Source of the DNA: JBGAPI01 sp044221335
GTDB taxonomy: Bacteria > Pseudomonadota > Gammaproteobacteria > Xanthomonadales > Ahniellaceae
NCBI GenBank assembly: GCA_044221335.1
Contig: JBGAPI010000034.1
Span: 1 to 56,778 of the forward strand
Length of the DNA stretch: 56,778 nucleotides
Direction of reading: 5' to 3'
In this document: in pieces, positions 6,817 to 14,786 of the stretch
Layout of the letters: each line of letters starts with the position of its first letter
Position numbering within the stretch: the first letter of the stretch is position 1
Position numbers and translations under genes: made by a program
Notes under the pieces: generated by a model
Seen by the model: only the letters and a program-made list of their open reading frames with translations
Told to the model about the DNA's origin: nothing
Database searches by the model: none

Positions 6817-9800
6817 ATGATGCTCCGATTTTTCCCAGCCGGTTGGCGCTGTGTCCGCGGGCTGATCGGCCTCGTCGTGGCACTCGCGGCGCTGTTCCCG
6901 AGGTATGCGCTCGCCCTGAGCTCGACCCGTCCCCTGTCCGAGTTCGGGGTCGACATCTACACCACCCGCGAGGGCCTGCCGCACAACCAGGTCAACACCA
7001 TCGCCCAGACGCCGGAAGGCTACATGTGGTTCGGTACCTGGGAGGGGCTCGTGCGCTACGACGGCACCCAGTTCCGGGTATTCGACCGGGTGAGCCTGGG
7101 GCGCTCCAGCAGCCGCGAGCTGGGAATGCGCGACAACGGCATCCGCTCGGTGTGGGTGGCGCGCGACGGCAGCCTGCTGGTGGGAACGTCGCGCGGCGGC
7201 GTGATGCACCTGAAGGACAACACCTGGTCCTTCATCGACCCGCGCGGCGGCCTGCCGTCGTCGGAGATCATGGGGGTCGAGGACGACGCCCAGGGCAACC
7301 TCTGGTTCGCCACCGAGGCGGCCGGCGTCGCCGTAATGGACAAGCAGGGCGGGATCCGGCGCTTCACCTCGTCGCAGGGCCTGCCGAGCGACATCGTCAT
7401 CGACATCGCGATCGACCAGGACGGCGGCGTCTGGGTCGGCACGGCGCGCGGCCTCGCGGTCATCCGGCGCGACAAGATCTCCACCTTCGGTCCGGCCGAA
7501 GGCATGCCGGTCGGTCCGGTCGGCGCGCTGCTGGTCGGTCGCCACGGTGTCGTCTATGCCGGCTCCGAGCGCGGCGTCTACCGCTATGACGGTACCCGCT
7601 TCGTGACGTTGAACGGCGAAGTCGCGGCCCTGAAGGAAACCATCACCGCCCTGTTCGAGGACCGCGTCGGCGCGGTCTGGGCGGGCAGCGGCGCGAGTGG
7701 CCTGTACCGGTTCGGCGAGCATGGCGAGGAGCACTTCGGCGTCGAGTACGGCCTGCCGAACTCGCGGGTGGCGTCGATCTTCGAGGACCGCGAGGGCAGC
7801 GTCTGGGTCGGCACCAATGCCGGCCTGATGCGCCTGAAGGAAGGCCCGTTCTCGATGCTGGACCGCCGCCACGGTCTCGCCGACAACTTCGTGCGCGCCG
7901 TGCTGCAGGACAAGGACGGCACCTGGTGGTTCGCCACCAGCCGCGGCCTGTCGAGCTACAAGAACGGCCATTTCGAGACGATGACGACGGCCCAGGGCCT
8001 CGCCAGCGACTCGGTGATGTCGCTGCTGCAGGACAAGGACGGCACGATGTGGGCCGGCACCTTCGGCCGCGGCGTGACCGCGTTCACCCCGAACACGGTG
8101 CGCAGCTACAGCGTCGGCGAGGGCCTGCCCGGCAACCAGGTGCGGGCGCTGGCGCAGTCGCCCGACGGCGCGATCTGGATCGGCACCACCCGTGGCCTGG
8201 CGCGCAAGACGGCGGCGGGCTTCCAGAGCTTCACCTCGCGCGACGGCCTGCCGCGCGACTACATCATGTCGCTGCACGTCGATCGCGCCGGCGTGCTGTG
8301 GATCGGCACCTCGAACGGCCTCGCGCGCTGGCGCAACGAGCGGATCGAGCCGGTCGCGCTGCCGCTCGACTTCGACGTCGAGGACGTATTCGACGTCGCC
8401 GACGATGGCCAGGGCGACGTCTGGTTCGCCACCGACCGCGGCCTGCTGCGCTACCGCGACGACCGCTTCACCCAGTTCGGAACCGCCGACGGCCTGCCGG
8501 TGGAGTCGCTGTTCCACGTGACCGCCGACGGCTACGGCTACCTGTGGCTGACCTCGAACCGGGGCGTGCTCCGGGTCTCGCGGAATGCGGTCGGCGCGGT
8601 GCTGGACAAGAAGCAGTCGCGTGCCGAGGTCGACGTGTTCCGGGAAGCCGACGGACTCGGCAGCTCGCAGTGCAACGGCGGCGCCGGACCCTCGGCCTGG
8701 CTCGGCAGCGACAACGTGCTGCGGGTCGCGACCGCGGCGGGCGTCGCCAGCGTCGAACTCGACCGCTTCAACCGCAATCCCGGCGCGCCGCCGCCGGTGG
8801 TGATCGAGGGCCTGCGCTTCGACGACGAGTCGGTCGAGGCGGTCGGCACGCCGAAGCTGAAGGCCGGCGTGCAGCGCCTGGAGTTCCGCTTCTCGGGACT
8901 CACCTTCCTCAATCCCGACCGGGTGCGCTTCCGCTATCGCCTGATCGGCTTCGACCGCGGCTGGACCCAGCTGCAGGGCGAGCGCTCGGCGCACTACACC
9001 AACGTGCCACCGGGCAACTACACCTTCGAGGTCGCGGCCGCCAATGCCGACGGCCCATGGAGTTCGGAGCCGGCCTCGCTGTCCTTCGAGATGGCCCCGC
9101 ACTGGTACCAGCGCACCGGCGTCCAGATGGCCAGTTTCGGCCTGATCCTGCTGATGGCCTACCTCGGCTACCGTGCCCGCGTCGCGGTGCTGCACGCGCG
9201 CCACCAGCACCTCGAGCGGGTGGTCGACGAGCGCACCCGCGACCTCAACGACCGCAACCAGAAGCTCACCGCGCTGGACGCCGAGAAGTCGCAGCTGCTG
9301 GAGCGCCTGCGCGAGCAGAAGGAAGCCTTCGAGCGCCAGGCGCGTGAGGATGCGCTGACCGGCCTCGCCAACCGCCGCTTCTTCGACTCCGAGGCCGCAC
9401 GCCTGTTCGCGGGCTGCCGTGCGACGGGCGAGCCGATCGCGATGGCGCTGGTCGACATCGACCATTTCAAGCGGATCAACGACCAGTTCTCGCACGCCGC
9501 CGGCGACGATGCGCTCCGGGTGATCGGCAGCGTCCTCGCCGAGCAGTGCAAGTCGCCGATGCTGGCGGCGCGCTACGGCGGAGAGGAGTTCGTGATCGCG
9601 ATGCCCGGCGTCGATCTTGCCGGCGCGGTCAACGTCTGCGAGGCCATCCGCAAGCGCATCGCGGAGTTCGACTGGTCGACCATCGTTCCGGGCATGCAGG
9701 TCAGCGGCAGTTTCGGCGTCAGTGCCCGTGTCGACGCCGCCAACCACGAGCGGCTGCTGGCGGACGCGGATCGCTACATGTACGCGGCGAAGAGCGGCGG

Positions 9801-9846
9801 GCGGAATCGGGTGGCGAGCGAGCTCACCCATGCCGTCGTGGCGTAG
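6817..9846 (+). CDS. Two-component-type propeller/Y_Y_Y sensor diguanylate cyclase
   Basis: A 1009-residue membrane protein predicted to sense a periplasmic signal and make cyclic di-GMP. After an N-terminal hydrophobic segment come 14 Reg_prop-like blades with the pattern DGxxWxGTxxGL (about residues 60-670), enough for two seven-bladed propellers. A Y_Y_Y domain follows near 700-755, then one membrane segment (about 768-788), a coiled coil (about 795-845) and a GGDEF domain. The GGDEF domain has DALTGLANRRF, DIDHFKRIND and an intact GGEEF near residue 921. The usual RxxD inhibitory site before GGEEF is not present (KSPM instead). The start could be either of two adjacent ATGs; no strong ribosome binding site is visible. 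It is divergent from the DUF1800/DUF1501 operon, which it might regulate indirectly. Confidence 0.92.
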   Translation: MMLRFFPAGWRCVRGLIGLVVALAALFPRYALALSSTRPLSEFGVDIYTTREGLPHNQVNTIAQTPEGYMWFGTWEGLVRYDGTQFRVFDRVSLGRSSSRELGMRDNGIRSVWVARDGSLLVGTSRGGVMHLKDNTWSFIDPRGGLPSSEIMGVEDDAQGNLWFATEAAGVAVMDKQGGIRRFTSSQGLPSDIVIDIAIDQDGGVWVGTARGLAVIRRDKISTFGPAEGMPVGPVGALLVGRHGVVYAGSERGVYRYDGTRFVTLNGEVAALKETITALFEDRVGAVWAGSGASGLYRFGEHGEEHFGVEYGLPNSRVASIFEDREGSVWVGTNAGLMRLKEGPFSMLDRRHGLADNFVRAVLQDKDGTWWFATSRGLSSYKNGHFETMTTAQGLASDSVMSLLQDKDGTMWAGTFGRGVTAFTPNTVRSYSVGEGLPGNQVRALAQSPDGAIWIGTTRGLARKTAAGFQSFTSRDGLPRDYIMSLHVDRAGVLWIGTSNGLARWRNERIEPVALPLDFDVEDVFDVADDGQGDVWFATDRGLLRYRDDRFTQFGTADGLPVESLFHVTADGYGYLWLTSNRGVLRVSRNAVGAVLDKKQSRAEVDVFREADGLGSSQCNGGAGPSAWLGSDNVLRVATAAGVASVELDRFNRNPGAPPPVVIEGLRFDDESVEAVGTPKLKAGVQRLEFRFSGLTFLNPDRVRFRYRLIGFDRGWTQLQGERSAHYTNVPPGNYTFEVAAANADGPWSSEPASLSFEMAPHWYQRTGVQMASFGLILLMAYLGYRARVAVLHARHQHLERVVDERTRDLNDRNQKLTALDAEKSQLLERLREQKEAFERQAREDALTGLANRRFFDSEAARLFAGCRATGEPIAMALVDIDHFKRINDQFSHAAGDDALRVIGSVLAEQCKSPMLAARYGGEEFVIAMPGVDLAGAVNVCEAIRKRIAEFDWSTIVPGMQVSGSFGVSARVDAANHERLLADADRYMYAAKSGGRNRVASELTHAVVA

Positions 9847-9867
9847 GCGTCACTCCACGCTCCGATG

Positions 9868-9900
9868 CAGGAATGCCCGCCGATGTGGCGGGCATTCCTG
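9868..9900. terminator. Strong hairpin, probable bidirectional terminator
   Basis: A perfect 14-bp stem, CAGGAATGCCCGCC with GGCGGGCATTCCTG, around the loop GATGT, 22 bp past the GGDEF gene stop. No long T-run follows, so the terminator role is inferred from position and stem strength. Confidence 0.6.
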
Positions 9901-10374
9901 TCAGTGACGAGCCCGCGGCGATGCCACGATGCGCGAATGCGACTACGGCAAACACCCGCGGATGAGTTTGGAAACGATGCTTCATGGCATCGATCGGCAT
10001 GACGGATGAGCCCTTGTCCACGACCTATTGGGCGTTCGGTGACGTCACCCGACTATTCACGACCGACGCGCGATCCGGCGTCGCCGAGGCGCTTGAGTCC
10101 CATGTTCCCGGGAGCGGCTCGGTCGGGACCTGCGACGGCGCGAATGACGAAGTCTGTTTCGCCGTCGACGCTCGTTCTGACCGTGAAGCGATTGAACCAG
10201 CCGATCGATACCTAGGCCCGGTCGTCCTGGCCGCCAGGCTCGACGTCCATTACACCGTCGCGGTGCAGCGATTGCCCGGATGCTAGTTCTCAAGACCGAA
10301 GTGCGGGATGCGGGCAGCGCCGATCCGACGGGCCACTTTCGTCGCGGGCAACGTCGGAAATGCCGTACCGGAAA

Positions 10375-10405
10375 CGAAAATGCCCGCGGATGGCGGGCAC
10401 TTTCG
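10375..10405. terminator. Hairpin, possible terminator
   Basis: CGAAAATGCCCGC and GCGGGCACTTTCG pair with one mismatch around GGATG. The A-rich left and T-rich right flanks fit a terminator usable on either strand. It lies about 110 bp past the end of the minus-strand beta-helix gene. Confidence 0.5.
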
Positions 10406-10513
10406 AACGTGGAAACAGTACTACGTCTTTGCGGATCGGCCGACGGAGCGCCGCTCTTTACGTGGAAAACAAGGCGCAGCGAGGATCAGCAGCTAGCCTC
10501 AGTCCAACGGGCC

Positions 10514-11317
10514 CTATTTTCGCGCCGCCGTGATCTGGTTCGCCGCCTCCGGCTGGTTCCCGGACAGGGTCAGCGCGGTGGTCTCGAAGCGGCCGTTGCC
10601 GGCCGACATCAGCGTGCTGGCGAGGCCATTGGCCGCCTCGTCGTCGGCGTCGTTGTTGACCACGCGGACGCGAAGGAGCTGGGCGACCCCGAAGTTCAGC
10701 ACGCCGGACGCGCTGACCAGGCTGTTGAAGCGGCGCGAGACGGTGTTCTCGGCCAGTCGCGAATCGGTGAGCTTGAGGTGGCCGAAGTTCAGCACGATGC
10801 CGGCATCGCGCTGGGCACCGGCGATCTCGTTGTCGGAGATGTCGACGTGATCGCCGCGCATCTGGCCATAGTTGGCGACGATGGCCTGGTTTCCGTGCGC
10901 CGTGTTGTCCCGCACGTTGACGTGGGAGAGCGACAGCTGGCCGCGATTGACCACCGCGCCGCGGGAGCCCTCGGCCAGCGTGATGTTTTCCAGCCGCAGC
11001 GTTCCGCCTTCGGCCACTTCCAGCAGCAGCATGCTGTCGTTGCTGTAGCGGCGGACCTCGGCCCTGTTGCCCAGGATGCGGATGTCGCTCTTGACCAGCG
11101 GCAGCGCGAGCTCCGGGTCGAAGGCGTTGTCGGAGGTGATCGCGTAGAGACTTCCGGCGCCCAGTTCGATGGTGTCCGGACCGGCATGACGGTTGGCCCA
11201 GTCGATCGCGGCGGCGAGCCCATGGACGTCCCGGGGAGCGACGCTGATGACGTCGGCGCGGGCGGCGGCAGGGGCGATGGCAAGAGCAGCGAGCAGGGCG
11301 AGGCAGGTATGTTTCAC
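10514..11317 (-). CDS. Exported right-handed beta-helix protein
   Basis: A 267-residue protein with a Sec signal peptide (about residues 1-21, ending AARA-D). The mature part shows short parallel repeats with alternating hydrophobic residues and stacked Asn: LRLENITLAEGS, LSLSHVNVRDN, GDHVDISDNEI, LKLTDSRLAEN and LLRVRVVNND. These spacings are typical of right-handed parallel beta-helices such as polymorphic outer-membrane/pectate-lyase-like folds. No catalytic residues or C-terminal autotransporter or sorting signal are evident, and the protein is short for an enzyme of this fold. It stands alone: neighbours on both sides are separated by more than 450 bp. Function is unknown; a secreted or periplasmic binding role is possible. 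Confidence 0.75.
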   Translation of the reverse strand: MKHTCLALLAALAIAPAAARADVISVAPRDVHGLAAAIDWANRHAGPDTIELGAGSLYAITSDNAFDPELALPLVKSDIRILGNRAEVRRYSNDSMLLLEVAEGGTLRLENITLAEGSRGAVVNRGQLSLSHVNVRDNTAHGNQAIVANYGQMRGDHVDISDNEIAGAQRDAGIVLNFGHLKLTDSRLAENTVSRRFNSLVSASGVLNFGVAQLLRVRVVNNDADDEAANGLASTLMSAGNGRFETTALTLSGNQPEAANQITAARK

Positions 11318-11810
11318 GGGTGTCTCCGGCGTTGGGGGTCTCGGTACCCGGGATCCGACCGTGGGCGAACCGACTAGAGCAATGAATCCAACGTCGCCGT
11401 GCCTGGCGGTCGCCTCGCGCCTCGGAATCCATCTCGAGGTCGCTTGGACACCTACCGTCCGTGGTGGGCTGATGCTGCAATTGCAGAGTGTGACGAAATC
11501 TAACAGCAGACTGTCGACACCGTCACATCTTGTGTCCGGGCCAAGAAGCGCCCGCCGCCACGCCGGGTCGAGGAAATTGCTCTAGGTCCTTGATCCGTAC
11601 AGGGAGAGTCGGTCGCGTCGATTTCAAACGCCGGTGTGAATTCCTGTTACGGCGTTGCAGTTCGTTGCGACGATGGACGCGGGAGCGGTGTGTGCCGGGG
11701 TGTCGGCACGACACTCGCCCTGATCGCCCGGCGATTTCGAAGCGCCAAACCGCCGGGCTTGCGCCCGTCGAACAGGCACATCGGGGCGGCCGCGCCGCCC
11801 ACCGGAGCGC
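11318..11810. other. Intergenic region without a recognisable gene
   Basis: The 493 bp lie upstream of the beta-helix gene and downstream of the DUF255 gene, both on the minus strand. Composition is less GC-rich than the flanking genes in its middle. Overlapping frames on both strands are short, lack ribosome binding sites and show no motifs. The promoter of the beta-helix gene should be at the left end. I see no repeats or RNA-like structure I could defend. Confidence 0.5.
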
Positions 11811-13589
11811 CTACATCTTCGATTCGGCGAGGAAGGCGTCGATGTCGGCGGGCTTGTACATCGGCGTGGAACAGCGGCCCTCGGTGCAGACGAAGGCAGC
11901 GGCACGCTTCAGTTTCGGGTACTGGACATCGGAATTTGGCAGGTCGCCTTCCGCGCGGTCCCACCACTCGAGGCGCTTGTAGAGGCCCGGCACCGAGCGG
12001 CAGCGGGCGAACAGCTCCGCTGCGGCCGGGTCGGCCTTGGCGCCAATGACGGTCAGATGCAGCGGATCGCGGTTGAGTTCATGGTCGGCGAGCAGGATGC
12101 CGGCATCGGTCGAGCGGGCGCTGGCGATGTCGGGGGAGGCGAGCAGTCCCATGGCCCGGTGGGCGATCGCCAGGTCGCCGGCGCGCCCGGTGGAGCGGGC
12201 GAGGGCGTTGGCGAAGCGCGCCAGCGCGACGTTCTGGTCGATCTCCGCCGACGCGGCGATCGGACCCTTGCCGACCGCCGCGCTGGCATAACCGCGCTTG
12301 CCGTGGAAGTTCTTCTCGATGAAGTCCGCCGCCTGGCTGGCATGGTCGAGCCAGGCGCGTTCGCCGGTCGCCCGGTACAGCGCGAGGAAGCCGCCTCCCA
12401 TTGCCAGCGTGTCGGACAGGTAGGGACCCGCCGGATCCCTGGCGTCGTGACGGAATCCTCCGCCGGGCAGCGACCGCTGTCCGAGGGCCCACTCCGCCGC
12501 GCGCCGCGCGCGGGCCAGCGCCGCCACGTCGCCGGTGGCGTCGTACCAGGCGACCTGGGCGGCGATCATCAAGCCGGCCACCTGACTGTATTCATGGCGG
12601 TCCACCCGCGGCACGCCCTGCTTGCGGCGCCCGGCGTCGTCGAGGGCGAAGTACTCGGCGCTGTGCTCGCCGGGACGAAGATCGGCGTCCTGGCTGACGT
12701 AGTAGCCGCCGTCGTCGGCGGACAGGAAGGTGTCGATGTAGCGCTTCACCGCTTCGGCGCTGGCCCGGTAGCCGCCGTCGGGGAAGACCAGGCTGGCGTT
12801 CGACCAGGACTGCAGGTAGCCGGCCTGGATGCTGCCCAGCTTCTCGAAGTGCGGGTGGTTCCAGTCGCCGTCGGTGCTGTACTGGTAGACGCCGCCCCAG
12901 GCGGGGTCGATCAGCGCGCGGGCGCCGTCGAGCGTCGAGCGCGCGATCTGCGCCTCGTCGGTGTCGCCCGCCAGGGCCAGGGTCATCGCGTAGGCGACCT
13001 CGTCCCGGTCGAGGTATTTCTGCTCGATGTTCAAGCCGCCGAGCTTCGTGTCGCTCATCTCGTGGTGGCGACGGATCAGGTCGGCGCGAACCGCGTCCGC
13101 GAGGCTGGAGGTCGCGGCGACGGCCTCGACCGGTGCCGCGGCATCGACCTCCTCCGGGCTGGGGTCGGCGACGATGGCGTCGAGCAGCTTCAGGAAGCGG
13201 GTCTTCTCGATGTAGCCGCGGCGCTTGACGATCTCGCTGCCATCGGCGGCGAACACGATGGTGGCGGGCCAGCCGTAGGACGAGTAGCGCTCCGCGAGGT
13301 CGGGCCGGTTGTCCTGGTCGATCCGCAATGGGACGTAGTGCGCCGCGAGCGCGGCCTGCACCTTCGGATCGGCGTAGGTCTCGTGGTCCATCACGTGGCA
13401 CCAGTGGCACCAGACGGCCTCGAGGTACAGGATGACGTAGCGCTTCTCGGCCTTGGCCTGGGCGAAGGCGGCGACATCGTCGTGCAACCAGGGGACGCCC
13501 TTGTCCGACTCGGCGCGCGACGATGTCGCAGCCGCGAGCAGCACGACGCCGAAGAGGAGGGAGACGAGGCCTTGACGCGCTTTCGACAT
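11811..13589 (-). CDS. Exported DUF255 thioredoxin-like protein
   Basis: A 592-residue protein. A signal peptide (about residues 1-27, ending SSRA-E) precedes a thioredoxin-like DUF255 domain. Its WCHWCHVM motif (about residues 60-67) supplies a CXXC-type redox or metal site, and cis-Pro is in YGWPATIV near 107. The C-terminal two-thirds resemble the helical barrel of the YyaL/SPATA20 family, with SWSNASLVF, DGGYYVSQDAD and a terminal region with two more Cys residues. Members I know of are usually about 650-700 residues and cytosolic; here the export signal points to a periplasmic role. It is monocistronic as far as seen. The biochemical activity is not established. Confidence 0.82.
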   Translation of the reverse strand: MSKARQGLVSLLFGVVLLAAATSSRAESDKGVPWLHDDVAAFAQAKAEKRYVILYLEAVWCHWCHVMDHETYADPKVQAALAAHYVPLRIDQDNRPDLAERYSSYGWPATIVFAADGSEIVKRRGYIEKTRFLKLLDAIVADPSPEEVDAAAPVEAVAATSSLADAVRADLIRRHHEMSDTKLGGLNIEQKYLDRDEVAYAMTLALAGDTDEAQIARSTLDGARALIDPAWGGVYQYSTDGDWNHPHFEKLGSIQAGYLQSWSNASLVFPDGGYRASAEAVKRYIDTFLSADDGGYYVSQDADLRPGEHSAEYFALDDAGRRKQGVPRVDRHEYSQVAGLMIAAQVAWYDATGDVAALARARRAAEWALGQRSLPGGGFRHDARDPAGPYLSDTLAMGGGFLALYRATGERAWLDHASQAADFIEKNFHGKRGYASAAVGKGPIAASAEIDQNVALARFANALARSTGRAGDLAIAHRAMGLLASPDIASARSTDAGILLADHELNRDPLHLTVIGAKADPAAAELFARCRSVPGLYKRLEWWDRAEGDLPNSDVQYPKLKRAAAFVCTEGRCSTPMYKPADIDAFLAESKM

Positions 13590-13892
13590 GACTGAATTCC
13601 AGATGAGTGAGCCGTGGAGCTACGGACCTGCGTTAAGCCCGGATGCGAGCGTCGTTCGGCTCGCCGCCGTGTTCGGATGGTGCCTCGCCGGCGTTCTTCG
13701 GAACAGCTGCAAGCCGCATTCCTGCTCACGATGGCAGGATCGGCGTGATGAGATCGTCGGCGCCCGACGGGTCGCGAGAGATTGCGCCGGTACGGACGTC
13801 CGGCTGAACGAAGTGCGGTGGCGCCCCGCCGGGGCTCACCATAGAATGAATTCACCTGGGGATCGTCCCTCGATGGGTAACGGGAGTTGAAC
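13590..13892. promoter_or_regulatory. Divergent spacer with candidate promoter for the CsgG-like gene
   Basis: The 303 bp separate two divergent exported-protein genes. A TAGAAT at 13842-13847 is a plausible -10 box for the CsgG-like gene, 46 bp upstream of its start. No clear -35 is visible. A 100-codon frame across the spacer has no supporting features. Confidence 0.4.
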
Positions 13893-14609
13893 ATGAAGCA
13901 GTTGAAGTTGGCCGCGCTGGCGGTGGTGTGTGCGTTGGGTGCCACGTCGGCCATGGCCGCGGGTTCCGGCAAGCCCTCGGTCGGCGTGATCGAGTTCAAG
14001 AACGAGTCCGGCGCCGCGTGGTGGTCCGGTGGCGTGGGCTGGGAGCTGTCCGGCATGCTGTCGAACGAGCTGGCCGCGACCAACAGCTTCCGCGTCGTCG
14101 AGCGCGCAAAGCTGGAATCCGTGCTGGCCGAGCAGAATCTCGGTGCGTCGGGCCGCGTCTCGGGCAAGAGCGCCGCGAAGATGGGCAAGATCACCGGCGC
14201 CGAGTACCTCGTGGCCGGCACCGTCACCTCGTACCAGGAGAATGCCTCCGGTACCGGCGGCGGCATCAGCATCAAGGGCATCTCGCTCGGCGGCAATTCG
14301 TCGAACGCCTACATCGCGGTCGATATCCAGGTGATCAACTCGACCACCGGCGAGATCGAATTCACCCGCACGATCGAAGGCAATGCGAAGAGCAGTGGTG
14401 TCAGCGTCGGCGTGTCCCGTGGCGGTTTCGGCGGCAGCCTGTCGCAGCAGAACAACACCCCGGCGGGCAAGGCCATCCGCGCCGCGCTGGTCGAGGCGAC
14501 CGATTACCTGTCCTGCGTGATGGTCGAGCACAACGGCTGCGAGGCCGAGTACCAGGCCAAGGACAAGAAGCGTCGCGAGAAGGACCGCAAGGCGCTGAAG
14601 CTCGACTGA
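13893..14609 (+). CDS. CsgG-like exported protein
   Basis: A 238-residue protein with a Sec signal peptide (about 1-22, ending AMA-A). The mature part follows the CsgG/HfaB pattern: VGVIEFKNES, GWELSGMLSNEL, FRVVERAKLESVLAEQ, GKITGAEYLVAGTVTSY and AYIAVDIQVINSTTGEI. CsgG itself is an outer-membrane lipoprotein pore for curli. Here no lipobox Cys follows the signal peptide, so it is probably not lipidated, and no curli genes lie nearby. The C-terminus is Lys/Arg-rich (KDKKRREKDRKALK). The ATG at 13893 is preferred over a TTG two codons earlier because GGGAG sits 6 nt upstream of it. Two hairpins follow the stop. Confidence 0.8.
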   Translation: MKQLKLAALAVVCALGATSAMAAGSGKPSVGVIEFKNESGAAWWSGGVGWELSGMLSNELAATNSFRVVERAKLESVLAEQNLGASGRVSGKSAAKMGKITGAEYLVAGTVTSYQENASGTGGGISIKGISLGGNSSNAYIAVDIQVINSTTGEIEFTRTIEGNAKSSGVSVGVSRGGFGGSLSQQNNTPAGKAIRAALVEATDYLSCVMVEHNGCEAEYQAKDKKRREKDRKALKLD

Positions 14610-14622
14610 CGCGGGCTGAGGA

Positions 14623-14644
14623 CAGGCGCTCGAACGAGCGCCTG
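14623..14644 (+). terminator. Hairpin after CsgG-like gene
   Basis: CAGGCGCTC and GAGCGCCTG pair perfectly around GAAC, 13 bp past the stop. There is no T-run; a second, better terminator follows. Confidence 0.5.
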
Positions 14645-14653
14645 CTTCGCGTC

Positions 14654-14680
14654 GAAAAGGCCGCCGTTGGCGGCCTTTTC
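14654..14680 (+). terminator. Intrinsic terminator
   Basis: GAAAAGGCCGCC and GGCGGCCTTTTC pair around GTT, giving a GC stem flanked by A- and T-runs, which could terminate on both strands. Confidence 0.75.
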
Positions 14681-14725
14681 CATTTCGGGCGGTGTCGCGC
14701 TGCGGTAGGAACGGTCGGGTTCCGG

Positions 14726-14750
14726 CTCTGATTATTAAATCAAATCAGAG
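14726..14750. terminator. A/T-rich hairpin after rluB
   Basis: CTCTGATT and AATCAGAG form an 8-bp stem around ATTAAATCA, 36 bp past the rluB stop. It is the most A/T-rich patch in this area. Confidence 0.45.
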
Positions 14751-14786
14751 TCTTACTCGCGAAACCTCATCCCGACTGCGACGACT

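Larger units (their letters stand above)
9847..10513. other. Gene-poor spacer bounded by two related hairpins
   Basis: Across 667 bp no convincing gene is seen. A 100-codon frame at 9984-10286 has no ribosome binding site, unusual composition and no recognisable motif. Base composition is less GC-rich than the neighbouring genes. Hairpins containing the same TGCCCGC/GCGGGCA core lie at each end (9868-9900 and 10375-10405). It could be decayed coding sequence. Confidence 0.5.

Noticed and set aside
6754..9831. A 1025-codon open frame opposite the GGDEF gene
   Set aside because: It is a composition shadow: the plus strand encodes a clear propeller/Y_Y_Y/GGDEF protein, while this frame is rich in Arg, His, Ala and Val with no domain.
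9984..10286. A possible 100-residue protein in the spacer after the GGDEF gene
   Set aside because: No ribosome binding site, no recognisable motif, and irregular composition.
13588..13890. A 100-residue frame spanning the DUF255/CsgG-like spacer
   Set aside because: It covers the divergent promoter region, has no ribosome binding site and ends at the CsgG-like start.
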